Below are positions 32,639 to 41,110 of a stretch of 64,000 bases of DNA, in pieces. The notes below the pieces were generated by a model. The model had not been told where the DNA came from and made no database searches. It worked only from the letters and a program-made list of their open reading frames with translations. A program made the position numbers and the translations under genes. Position 1 is the stretch's first letter; each line of letters starts with the position of its first letter. The stretch is from Pullichristensenella sp963930055 (GTDB lineage Bacteria > Bacillota > Clostridia > Christensenellales > Aristaeellaceae): assembly GCA_963930055.1 (NCBI GenBank), contig CAWVKS010000009.1:124001-188000 (forward strand), in the 5' to 3' direction.

Positions 32639-33603
32639 TGTGGAAGCGTTTGGAAACGGCGCCGGAAAACGTGCGCGAGCAGCGCGTGGTCTTTTATGAG
32701 ACGCTGGAAAGCCTGATGGACGAAAATCCCCGCGTCGTCGCCCTGGAGGCCGATCTGGGCGGCGCGTCCGGCTCTTTGCGCGTGAAAAAGTCCCACCCCG
32801 CGCAGTTCATCGAATGCGGCATCATGGAAGCCAACATGATCGGTGTGGCCGCGGGCATGTCCATGCGGGGCTTCATCCCCTTCGTGCACAGCTTTTCGCC
32901 CTTCGTCTCCCGGCGCGTGGGCGACCAGCTGTTCCTTGCCGGCGCATATGCGCACAACACCATCAACATTTACGCCTCAGACCCCGGCGTATGCGCCGCC
33001 ACGAACGGCGGCACGCACACCAGCTTTGAGGACATCAGCCTCGTGCGGGCGATCCCCGGCGTGGAGATATACGACCCTGCGGACGGCGTGCAGCTGGAAT
33101 GGCTGCTGCGCACGCTGGCCGGGCGTCCGGGCGTGCACTACATCCGCACCACGCGCAAGAGCATACTGCCGATCTATGCGCCCGGCTCCAGCTTTGCGCT
33201 CGGCCGCGGCAACGTGCTGAAAAAGGGCGGCGACGTGCTGCTCATTTCCATGGGCACGGTGCTGGAGGACGCGCTGCGGGCGGCGGAGGCGCTCGAGGGC
33301 GAGGGCATATCCGTGGAAGTGGTCGATATGTTCACCGTCAAGCCGCTCGACAAGGAGCTGATCCTTGCGGAAATGGCCGGCAAACGGCTGATCGCCACCT
33401 GTGAAAACCACAGCGTGGTCGGCGGCCTCGGCTCCTGCGTGGCGGAGCTGCTCGCGGAGCGCGCCGCCCATCCGCCGCTCCTGCGCATCGGCGTGCAGGA
33501 ACAGTTCGGGCAGGTCGGCTCGCTGGATTACCTGAAGCGCGCCTACGCGTTGGACGCCCAGAGCGTGGCGGCCGCGCTGCGCCGCGCGCTGGCGCAGGCG
33601 TAA
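32638..33603 (+). CDS. Transketolase, C-terminal subunit
   Basis: This 321-residue protein holds the pyrimidine-binding half, with the catalytic Glu region QFIECGIMEANMIGVAAGM, SFSPFVSRRVGDQL and the C-terminal domain GTVLEDALRAAEAL... VVDMFTVKPLDKEL. It pairs with the upstream subunit. A stem-loop follows it. Confidence 0.9.
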   Translation: MWKRLETAPENVREQRVVFYETLESLMDENPRVVALEADLGGASGSLRVKKSHPAQFIECGIMEANMIGVAAGMSMRGFIPFVHSFSPFVSRRVGDQLFLAGAYAHNTINIYASDPGVCAATNGGTHTSFEDISLVRAIPGVEIYDPADGVQLEWLLRTLAGRPGVHYIRTTRKSILPIYAPGSSFALGRGNVLKKGGDVLLISMGTVLEDALRAAEALEGEGISVEVVDMFTVKPLDKELILAEMAGKRLIATCENHSVVGGLGSCVAELLAERAAHPPLLRIGVQEQFGQVGSLDYLKRAYALDAQSVAAALRRALAQA

Positions 33604-33618
33604 ACAAAGCGTTGGAGC

Positions 33619-33659
33619 CCCCGCCGCGATGCGCCCGGCGCGCCCCGCGGTGGGGTTTT
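33619..33659 (+). terminator. Intrinsic terminator or attenuator after the transketolase genes
   Basis: CCCCGCCGCG pairs with CGCGGTGGGG around a 17-base loop, followed by TTTTCTTC. The E1 gene starts only 36 bp further, so partial read-through is likely. Confidence 0.6.
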
Positions 33660-33694
33660 CTTCTGAGTAAGATGCGACATGGGAGGGAAAACAC

Positions 33695-36154
33695 ATGGCC
33701 AAGCAAATCTTTATCGACCCCAGCGAGTGCCGGAAGCCGTCCTTTGAGCACTTTCACGACATCCCGGTAAACCAGTATCAGAAGCGGATGGCAGACGTGC
33801 GCGCCGAGTTCAGCGATCAGGAGCTGAAGGACATCTTCCACGACATGCTGGCGATCCGCACCTTTGAACACATGCTGCAGGACCTGCGCCTGACCGGCAA
33901 GTACAACGACGTGGACTACAACTATTCCGGCCCCGCCCACCTGTGCATTGGCCAGGAGTGCGCCGCCGTGGGCCAGGCGTTCGCCCTTGATGAAAACGAC
34001 TTTATCTTCGGCACACACCGCGGCCACGGCGAATTGATCGCCAAGGGGCTGCGCACGTTGCGCCTGCTGGACGATGGCCGGCTGCAGCGCATCATGGAAA
34101 CCTCCTGCGGCGGCGAACAGCTGCGCGCGGTGCGGCGCGGCTTCAGCGGCAGCACGCGCGAATTGGCGCAGCGCTTTTTCATGTATGGCATCATGGCGGA
34201 GATCTTTGGCCGCAAAACCGGCTTTGCCGAAGGCCTGGGCAATTCCATGCACGCCTTCTTTATCCCCTTCGGCATCTACCCCAACAACGCCATCGTGGGC
34301 GGTTCCGCCCCCATCGCCACCGGCGCGGCGCTGTTTAAAAAAGTATCCAAACAGGGCGGCATCTGCGTGGCCAACGCGGGCGACGGCGCGGTGGGCTGCG
34401 GCCCGGTGTGGGAGTCGATGAACTTCGCCGCCATGGACCAGTTCCACACGCTGTGGGAGGACAAGGGCGGCCTGCCGGTACTGTTCAACTTTGTCAACAA
34501 CGGCTACGGCATGGGCGGCCAGACCAGCGGCGAGACCATGGGGTTCCACGTGCTGGCGCGCATCGGCGCGGGCATCGACCCCGACCAGATGCACGCCGAG
34601 CGCGTGGACGGCTTCAACGTGTTCGCGGTGATCGACGCGGTGCGCCGCCAGAAGGCGCTGCTGCTCAAGGGGCAGGGCCCGGCGCTGCTGGACGTGGTCA
34701 GTTATCGGTTCTGCGGCCATTCCACCTCGGACGCTAACCCCAACCGCACCCGCGAGGAGATCGACGCCTGGATCGCGCAGGACGCGCTGGCCGATTACGA
34801 GCGCCAGCTGCTGGAAAACGGCGTGATGGACGCCAAAGAGATCGAGGAGATGAAGGCGGAAATCGCCCGCCTGAACTTTGAGATGTTCAAGCTCGCGGTC
34901 GACCCGGAAATTTCCCCGCGCATGGATCTGCGCGCCGAGCCGGACGCGATCGAAAAGCACATCTTCTCCAACCAGTCGATCCCCGCGCTTGCCGAGGGCA
35001 AGCCCCGCGTATGGGGCCGCCTGGAGGACAACCCCCGTTGGAAGCGCGTGCAAAAGCGCGGGCGCTTCGCCATCCAGAACGGCGAGGAGCTCTCCCCCGG
35101 CGCGGTCTACCAGATCCGCGACGCCATCTTTGAGGCGATGCTGGAAGCATTCTACCGCGACCCCACGCTGGTCTCCTTTGGCGAGGACCTGCGCGATTGG
35201 GGCAGCGCTTACGGCGCTTACAAGGGGCTGGAAGCCTCTGTGCCCTACGAGCGGCTGTTCAACGCGCCGATCTCCGAATCGGCCATCATTTCCGCCTCCG
35301 TCGGCTATGCCATGCTTGGCGGCCGCGCAGCGCCGGAACTGATGTACTGCGACTTCCTTGGCCGCGCGGGCGACGAAGTGCTCAACCAGCTGGCCAAGTG
35401 GCAGGGGATGACCGCCGGGCAACTGCGCATGCCCGTGCTGGTGCGCATGGGCGTGGGTTCCAAATACGGCGCGCAGCATTCCCAGGATTGGTCGTCCCTC
35501 TGCGCCCATGTGCCGGGGCTGAAAGTGATCTACCCCGTGACGCCCTACGACGTCAAGGGCCTGCTCAACTCGGCGCTGACGGGGACGGACCCCGTGATGT
35601 GCCTGGAGTGCCAGGCCCTCTACGGCAAGGGCGAGTTCTTCCACGAGGGCGGCGTGCCCACCGATTACTACGAGATCCCCATCGGCGAGCCGGACATCAA
35701 GCGCGCCGGCAAGGACCTGACCATACTCACCATCGGCCCGACGCTCTACCGCGCGCTGGACGCCGCCAAGCGCTTCCAGGAGGAATTCGGCATCGAGTGC
35801 GAAGTGATCGACGCCCGCAGCATCGTGCCTTTCAACTACGAGCCGGTGCTCAGGTCCGTAAAAAAGACCGGGCGCATCATCATCGCCAGCGACGCCTGCC
35901 AGCGCGGCTCCATTATCAACGATTTCGCGGAGAACATCTCCCAGATGGCCTTCGACGACCTGGACGCGCCGGTGGTCGTGCTGGGCGCGCGCAACTGGAT
36001 CACGCCGGTCTATGAGCTGGAAGGGGACTTCTTCCCCCAGGCGGATTGGTTCCTGGACGCCTTCCACCAGAGGATCTGCCCCCTGCCCGGCTACACGCCC
36101 GTGCATCCCTTCACCACGGACGAAACGGTGCGGCGCGGCCGGAAGGGCGTCTGA
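33695..36154 (+). CDS. Fused alpha/beta 2-oxoacid dehydrogenase E1-like protein
   Basis: This 819-residue protein joins an E1-alpha half (about 1-400) and an E1-beta half (about 465-800). The alpha half has HRGHGELIAKG, the TPP motif from GDGAVG to NFVNNGYG (about 229-271) and CGHSTSDANP. The beta half has GEDLRDWG, NAPISESAIISASVGYA and IDARSIVPFNYE. In classical complexes E1 decarboxylates a 2-oxoacid (pyruvate, acetoin or branched chain) and passes the acyl group to lipoyl E2. No E2 or E3 gene lies in this window. Placed after transketolase in a sugar operon it may act on a sugar-derived oxoacid or acetoin-like product, or form a complex with distant E2/E3. The substrate is unknown. Confidence 0.85.
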   Translation: MAKQIFIDPSECRKPSFEHFHDIPVNQYQKRMADVRAEFSDQELKDIFHDMLAIRTFEHMLQDLRLTGKYNDVDYNYSGPAHLCIGQECAAVGQAFALDENDFIFGTHRGHGELIAKGLRTLRLLDDGRLQRIMETSCGGEQLRAVRRGFSGSTRELAQRFFMYGIMAEIFGRKTGFAEGLGNSMHAFFIPFGIYPNNAIVGGSAPIATGAALFKKVSKQGGICVANAGDGAVGCGPVWESMNFAAMDQFHTLWEDKGGLPVLFNFVNNGYGMGGQTSGETMGFHVLARIGAGIDPDQMHAERVDGFNVFAVIDAVRRQKALLLKGQGPALLDVVSYRFCGHSTSDANPNRTREEIDAWIAQDALADYERQLLENGVMDAKEIEEMKAEIARLNFEMFKLAVDPEISPRMDLRAEPDAIEKHIFSNQSIPALAEGKPRVWGRLEDNPRWKRVQKRGRFAIQNGEELSPGAVYQIRDAIFEAMLEAFYRDPTLVSFGEDLRDWGSAYGAYKGLEASVPYERLFNAPISESAIISASVGYAMLGGRAAPELMYCDFLGRAGDEVLNQLAKWQGMTAGQLRMPVLVRMGVGSKYGAQHSQDWSSLCAHVPGLKVIYPVTPYDVKGLLNSALTGTDPVMCLECQALYGKGEFFHEGGVPTDYYEIPIGEPDIKRAGKDLTILTIGPTLYRALDAAKRFQEEFGIECEVIDARSIVPFNYEPVLRSVKKTGRIIIASDACQRGSIINDFAENISQMAFDDLDAPVVVLGARNWITPVYELEGDFFPQADWFLDAFHQRICPLPGYTPVHPFTTDETVRRGRKGV

Positions 36155-36187
36155 GACTGGACGGCGCTGGACGCGCCATGTGGCGCA

Positions 36188-36210
36188 CCGCGGCGATTTT
36201 CGCGCCGCGG
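36188..36210 (+). terminator. Stem-loop after the E1 gene
   Basis: CCGCGGCG-7 bases-CGCCGCGG, then CGCGCCTTTCTG, 34 bp beyond the E1 stop. It is the likely end of the plus-strand operon. Confidence 0.55.
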
Positions 36211-36232
36211 CGCGCCTTTCTGTGCAACGAAA

Positions 36233-36266
36233 ACCGCCCCGGCAGCGCGTGGCTGTCTGGGGCGGT
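36233..36266. terminator. Stem-loop between convergent operons
   Basis: ACCGCCCC/GGGGCGGT closes an 18-base loop that can itself pair in part. On the minus strand TTTTCGTTGC follows it, so it could end the second transporter operon. Confidence 0.55.
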
Positions 36267-36293
36267 CTGCGTTTTCCACGCGGGACGCGCGCG

Positions 36294-37283
36294 TCAGTCC
36301 TCTTCGGCGCGTATGTTGCGCGTTTCCAGCTTGCGGATGTAGTGCGTGCGCACGCTGTCGAGGAACACGGCCAGCAGGATGACCAGCGCGCTGATGAGCG
36401 GCTGTATGTACAGATCCACCTGCAAAAACACCAGGCCGGCCTCAACCATCTGGATCAGCGTGGTGCCGATGATGACGCCGGGGAAGATGCTGCCGATGCC
36501 GCCGGCCAGGCTGGTGCCGCCCAGCACGGAAGCGGCGATGGCGTCGAACTCATAGCCCTCGCCGAAGGCGGGCACGACGTTGCCGACCTGCGCGACCGAG
36601 ACGATGGCGGAGAGGGCGGAGAAAAAGCCGCACAGCACGTAGGCGATGATGCCCACGCGGTCCACGTTGATGCCGCCCTTCTTCGCGGCCTCCATGTCAT
36701 AGCCGATGGCGTAGATCTGGCGGCCGGTGGTGGTCATGCGCAGGAAGATGGTGGCCACGGCGGCGACAATGGCGAATATGATGACCGGGTAGGGCAAAAA
36801 GCCGAACAGGCGGGAGGAACCGATGCTGGAAACCAGCTCCGCCGGCATGGCGATCTGCTCGGAGTGGGTCATCAGCAGGCCGATGGCGCGCCCCGCAGTC
36901 ATGGTGCCGATGGTCACCACAAAGGGCGGTATGCCGACCTTGACGACGAAGAAAGCGTTGATGCAGCCGTAGATCACGCCGATGACGATGCAGGCCAGCA
37001 GCGCTACCACAATACTCACGCCGGACTGGATCATCAGCGCCGCGGAGGCGGCGGAAAGGTACATGATCGCGCCCACGGAAAGGTCGGTGCGCCCGGTGAG
37101 CAGCACGAAGGTGATGCCGATGGCGAGTATGCCGATGTAGGAGGACTGCGTCAGTATGTTGGAGAAGTTCGTCCAGGTGAACCAGTTGCGGGTGGCGAGG
37201 CCGAACACCACAAAGACCAACACGAACAACGCCAGGGGGATGTTCTGAAGCAGCAACAGCTTCACGTTTTTGCTTTTCTTCAT
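36294..37283 (-). CDS. Sugar ABC transporter permease (system 2, second)
   Basis: This 329-residue RbsC-type permease contains GITFVLLTGRTDLSVGAIMY, RQIYAIGYDMEAAKKGGINV and GGTSLAGGIGSIFPG. It starts at ATG 37283, overlapping the ATPase stop (ATGA), and ends the minus-strand operon. It pairs with the permease encoded at 38809-39924. Confidence 0.9.
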   Translation of the reverse strand: MKKSKNVKLLLLQNIPLALFVLVFVVFGLATRNWFTWTNFSNILTQSSYIGILAIGITFVLLTGRTDLSVGAIMYLSAASAALMIQSGVSIVVALLACIVIGVIYGCINAFFVVKVGIPPFVVTIGTMTAGRAIGLLMTHSEQIAMPAELVSSIGSSRLFGFLPYPVIIFAIVAAVATIFLRMTTTGRQIYAIGYDMEAAKKGGINVDRVGIIAYVLCGFFSALSAIVSVAQVGNVVPAFGEGYEFDAIAASVLGGTSLAGGIGSIFPGVIIGTTLIQMVEAGLVFLQVDLYIQPLISALVILLAVFLDSVRTHYIRKLETRNIRAEED

Positions 37284-38812
37284 TGTCCTGCGCCTCCCAT
37301 GTTCTGCCGGAACGCGATCGCCATGATCTTTTCGCGGTCAAACTCATCGCTGGAGACTTCGCCAACGATCTCGCCCTGGCTCATAATGATGATGCGGTTG
37401 CAGATGCCGATCAATTCCTCGATCTCGGAGGAGATCGCCAGTATGCCGGCGCCGTCCGCGGCGATGGAGTTGAGCAGGTTGTAGATATCCGCCTTGGCGC
37501 CGACGTCTATGCCGCGCGTAGGCTCGTCGATGATGAGCAGCGAGGGCTTGCTCATCAGCCACTTGGCGATGACCACCTTCTGCTGGTTGCCGCCGGAGAG
37601 GCCCTTGACCTGCTGCTTGCGGATGTCGCCGGACTTGATGCTCAGATCCTTGACGGACGCGCGGATGGGCGCCTCGATGGCCTTCTGGTCGATCACGCCG
37701 AGCTTCTTGCAGTAGTTGCGCTGCGAGACGATGCCGATGTTGTCGTAGACGGAGAACTCCATCAGCAGCCCTTCCTCGCGGCGGTTCTCGGTGACGAAGG
37801 CAAAGCCGTTGCGGATGCTGGCCACGGGGTCGTCGTGCGGGTGGGGCTTGCCTTTGAAGGTGACTTCGCCGCTGTCGTATTCGTCCAGGCCGAAGATCAT
37901 GCGCGCGGTCTCGCTGCGGCCGGAACCCATCAGGCCGAACATGCCGACGATCTCACCGGCGCGCACCTGGAAGTTGATGTCCTTGACGATGCCGCGCTGC
38001 GTAAGGTGCTTGACGTCCAGGAGCACGTCGCCGCGGGCCTCGGGGCGCGTCTCGGGGTAGAGGTGGGTGATGTCGCGGCCGACCATGGAGTGGATCATGC
38101 GCTCCGGGGTGAAATCCGCCGTATCGCCGGTGTCGGTGACGTTGCCGTCGCGCAGCACGAGTATGCGGTCGGAAAGGCGGCGCACATCGTCCAGTATGTG
38201 GGAGATGTAGATGATGGACTTGCCGTCGTCGCGGATGCGCTCGATGATGGAAAACAGCTTTTCCGTCTCGCGCGCGGTCAGGGAGGTGGTCGGCTCGTCA
38301 AAGATGATGAGCTCGGGGTTGCGGGAAAGCTCCTTGGCGATCTCCACCAGCTGGCGCTCGCCCGGGGAGAGCTTTTCCACCGGCATATCCGGGGAGACAT
38401 GCAGATCCACCATCTCGAGGATATCGCGCGTGCGCTTGCGCAGCGTGCGCTTGTCGATCAGCGGCGTGCCGGGGATCTTTTTGAAGCCGCTGATGAACAT
38501 GTTGTCCATGATGCTCAGGTTGTTGAACAGGTTCAGCTCCTGATGGATGAACGACACGCCGTGTTTGGTGGCGTCGATCGGGTCCTGCGGCGCGTAGGGC
38601 TGGCCTTTATAGAACATCTGGCCGCCGTTGGGCTTGAGCACGCCGCCGATCATATTCATCATCGTGGACTTGCCGGCGCCGTTCTCGCCGATGATGGCCA
38701 GCACTTCGCCCGCGTACGTGGAAAACGACACATCCTTGACGGCGTATACGCCGAAGAAGGCTTTGCTCACGTGGTCAAAGCGGAGGATCTCTTTCTGCGC
38801 ATTCTGCATCAT
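37280..38812 (-). CDS. Sugar ABC transporter ATPase (system 2), two nucleotide-binding domains
   Basis: This 510-residue RbsA-type protein has a first domain with Walker A GENGAGKSTMMN, signature LSPGERQLVEIAK and Walker B LIIFDEPTTSL. The second domain has GLMGSGRSETARM, LSGGNQQKVVIAKWL and LLIIDEPTRGID. In contrast to the system 1 ATPase, both Walker B motifs keep the catalytic Glu. Starts and stops overlap by ATGA with both neighbours, so the three transporter genes are tightly coupled. Confidence 0.92.
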   Translation of the reverse strand: MMQNAQKEILRFDHVSKAFFGVYAVKDVSFSTYAGEVLAIIGENGAGKSTMMNMIGGVLKPNGGQMFYKGQPYAPQDPIDATKHGVSFIHQELNLFNNLSIMDNMFISGFKKIPGTPLIDKRTLRKRTRDILEMVDLHVSPDMPVEKLSPGERQLVEIAKELSRNPELIIFDEPTTSLTARETEKLFSIIERIRDDGKSIIYISHILDDVRRLSDRILVLRDGNVTDTGDTADFTPERMIHSMVGRDITHLYPETRPEARGDVLLDVKHLTQRGIVKDINFQVRAGEIVGMFGLMGSGRSETARMIFGLDEYDSGEVTFKGKPHPHDDPVASIRNGFAFVTENRREEGLLMEFSVYDNIGIVSQRNYCKKLGVIDQKAIEAPIRASVKDLSIKSGDIRKQQVKGLSGGNQQKVVIAKWLMSKPSLLIIDEPTRGIDVGAKADIYNLLNSIAADGAGILAISSEIEELIGICNRIIIMSQGEIVGEVSSDEFDREKIMAIAFRQNMGGAGQ

Positions 38813-39924
38813 GCTTTCGCCACCTTCTTCTTGCTGTTGTCCTCGACGCTGACCGTGATCGCGCGCTGGATCTTGGAGCGCACCGCGTCCAGGCTGGCAG
38901 CCATGAGGATCACGGCGCCCTTCACGATATCGATCGTGAAGTTGTCGAGCTTGAGCTGCTGCAGGGAAGTCGAGAGGATCGTATAGAACAGCACGCCGAA
39001 CAGCGTCCAGGTGACCTTGCCCTTGCCGCCGTACATGCTGGTGCCGCCGATGACCGTGGCGGCCATGATGTCGTTGAACATGGTCGCGCCCAGCGTGGGA
39101 CGGCCCTGCATCATACGCGCGGTGTAAAGCACGGAGCCCAGCGCGGCGCAGAAGCCGCTGAAGGCGTAGACGAACACCTGCGTCTTGACCGTGGAGATGC
39201 CGGACACCTTCGCCGCCTTGATGTTCACGCCCACGGCGTAGATGTCGCGGCCGCGCGCGGTGAACGTGAGGATGAAGTGCGCCACGATGGCCAGCGCCAG
39301 GGCGATGAAGAACGACCAGGGGATGAAGCTGACCGCCTCATAGCCGAGGTCCTCAAAGACGGTGGGCAAAAACATCACGTTACGGGACTTGGTAATGAAA
39401 ATCGCCAGCGCCTCGAAGAACATCTCCGAGATCAGCGTCACCATAAAGGGCGGCATGGACAGCCGGGCGATGAGATTTCCGTTGATGAAGCCGATGATGG
39501 TACCGACCGCCAGCATGATGAGGATGGCGACCAGCGTGGCAGGCACGTCGGCCATGGTCGCAAAGGGGCCGCCGTTTTCCGTCAGGAACCAGCCCCACAG
39601 GGGCGAGGTGCCCAGCGTATCCGGGTTGGCGGAACGGCAGATGAACACGGTGCCAATGACGCTCGTTACCGAGACGACTGCGGATTGCGAAAGGTCGATG
39701 CCGCCAAGGAGCAGAACGAACGTCTGGCCGATGGCGACGGTGAACAGGGGCCACATGTTGGAAAAGATGTTCTGCAGATTGCGCGAGGAGAACATCGTGG
39801 GCACGATGGCCGCGATGATGAGGAAATACACGATGCTCAAAATCAGGGCGAAATACTCCGACATGAGCAATTTGCGGAAGGGCTTTAATACGCTCGCCCT
39901 GTTCAGCGCGTGGGTATCATTCAC
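38809..39924 (-). CDS. Sugar ABC transporter permease (system 2, first)
   Basis: This 371-residue RbsC-type permease has GQTFVLLLGGIDLSQSAVVS, GRDIYAVGVNIKAAKVSGIS and GGTSMYGGKGKV. I place the start at GTG 39924 (NDTHALNRASVLKP) because GCAGGAGG lies 10 bp before it. The frame is open to 39999 but without a better site. The binding-protein gene precedes it, separated by 146 bp with a strong stem-loop. Confidence 0.88.
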   Translation of the reverse strand: MNDTHALNRASVLKPFRKLLMSEYFALILSIVYFLIIAAIVPTMFSSRNLQNIFSNMWPLFTVAIGQTFVLLLGGIDLSQSAVVSVTSVIGTVFICRSANPDTLGTSPLWGWFLTENGGPFATMADVPATLVAILIMLAVGTIIGFINGNLIARLSMPPFMVTLISEMFFEALAIFITKSRNVMFLPTVFEDLGYEAVSFIPWSFFIALALAIVAHFILTFTARGRDIYAVGVNIKAAKVSGISTVKTQVFVYAFSGFCAALGSVLYTARMMQGRPTLGATMFNDIMAATVIGGTSMYGGKGKVTWTLFGVLFYTILSTSLQQLKLDNFTIDIVKGAVILMAASLDAVRSKIQRAITVSVEDNSKKKVAKA

Positions 39925-40004
39925 AGTAAGGACACCTCCTGCGGACTTTTCGAGAAAGATCGTTGGTACACAGGTGCCCTTGCACCTATGATGCGGCAAA
40001 GATA

Positions 40005-40042
40005 CGGACCGGCGCCGGGCCAGAGTGCCCCGGCGCCGGTCC
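40005..40042 (-). terminator. 15-bp perfect stem-loop after the binding-protein gene
   Basis: CGGACCGGCGCCGGG pairs perfectly with its complement around an 8-base loop. There is no T-run, so it more likely stabilises the upstream binding-protein message than ends transcription fully. Confidence 0.6.
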
Positions 40043-40070
40043 GCACGAATGGTTCAACCTTCAGGCGGGA

Positions 40071-41072
40071 TTATTCCGCATCCCCCATCCTGTTGCCCCA
40101 CATATCGTCATGGCGCTCGGCCATGTTCGCCTGCGTGAGAGCGAAGCCGGGATCCTGGATCCACTCCTGGGGCTCGGTCTCGCCAGCCTCGATCGCGGCA
40201 AGCAGGGAATCCATCGCGGCGTCCGCCTCAAAGTAGACGTCCTGCACGGCGGTGGCGTCGACATAACCGGCATCCATCAGCGCGCCAGCACCAGAGTCGC
40301 CGTCGCAGGCGCCCATGATGACGTGGCCTTCTTCACCGGCGGGCACCCACTTGCCGAGGGGCTCGAGCACGGCCTGGATCTGCGGATAGAGGAAGTCAGA
40401 GCCGCAGAACAGCATGTTGAAGTCCGGGGTGGCCTGCGCGGCGGTGCGCAGGTTGGCCAGCGTGGTGTTGGCATCCCACTCGGTGGGGACTTCCACGATG
40501 GTTTCAACGATGTCCTCGTTCTCAGCGGCGGCGTCCTTGAAGCCGTTGGAACGCTCGATGGCGTTGGGGTCGCCCAGGTTGCCGATCAGGTTGAAGGCAA
40601 CGACCTTCTCGCCGGTCTCGTCATAGCGCTCGCGGGCAGCTTCGAACATGTAGGAAGCGGCGGCGTAGGCGATGGAGTAGTTGTCGCAGACCACGACGAT
40701 GGCCTTGACATCCTCAACCGACGGCGGACGGTTGTACACAGCGATCGGCACGCCGGCGCGGTTGCAGACGTTGATGATGGTCACGGCGCTTTCACCGTCC
40801 TGGGGGATGAGGATGATGCCATCCACGCCCTGGGCGATGGCGTCGTTGACCTGCTCAAGCTGCTTGTTGGCATCTTCGTTGCCGTTGTACTCGAGCACTT
40901 CAATGCCGCGGTTGGTCAGTTCTTCCGTGATGGCGTCATAGGCCGCTACCCAGAATTCCGTTTCCAGGTCCTGGAAGCAGAAGGCGATCTTGGACGCGCC
41001 TTCGGCCATGCCGGGGACGACCAGCGCGACGCACAGCAGGAGAACCACGATGAGAGACGTCAGCTTTTTCAT
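40071..41072 (-). CDS. Sugar ABC transporter substrate-binding protein (system 2)
   Basis: This 333-residue RbsB-like protein starts at 41072 behind AAGGAGG with a signal peptide (MKKLTSLIVVLLLCVALVVP then GMAEG). Type 1 binding-protein features follow: FCFQDLETEFWVAAYDAITE, QGVDGIILIPQDGESAV and ACDGDSGAGALMDAGYVDAT. The only early Cys is in the hydrophobic core and does not form a lipobox. A small palindrome CAATGCCCGTGGGCATTG lies just upstream at 41090-41107, between this gene and the M24-like gene. Confidence 0.88.
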   Translation of the reverse strand: MKKLTSLIVVLLLCVALVVPGMAEGASKIAFCFQDLETEFWVAAYDAITEELTNRGIEVLEYNGNEDANKQLEQVNDAIAQGVDGIILIPQDGESAVTIINVCNRAGVPIAVYNRPPSVEDVKAIVVVCDNYSIAYAAASYMFEAARERYDETGEKVVAFNLIGNLGDPNAIERSNGFKDAAAENEDIVETIVEVPTEWDANTTLANLRTAAQATPDFNMLFCGSDFLYPQIQAVLEPLGKWVPAGEEGHVIMGACDGDSGAGALMDAGYVDATAVQDVYFEADAAMDSLLAAIEAGETEPQEWIQDPGFALTQANMAERHDDMWGNRMGDAE

Positions 41073-41110
41073 ACTTACCTCCTTATATTCAATGCCCGTG
41101 GGCATTGGGT

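Noticed and set aside
31790..33603. DXP synthase or pyruvate dehydrogenase E1 as alternative to split transketolase
   Set aside because: The half lengths, TGATG coupling and motifs (GGHVGGSLS, GDGELNEGQ, GIMEANM) fit split transketolase better.
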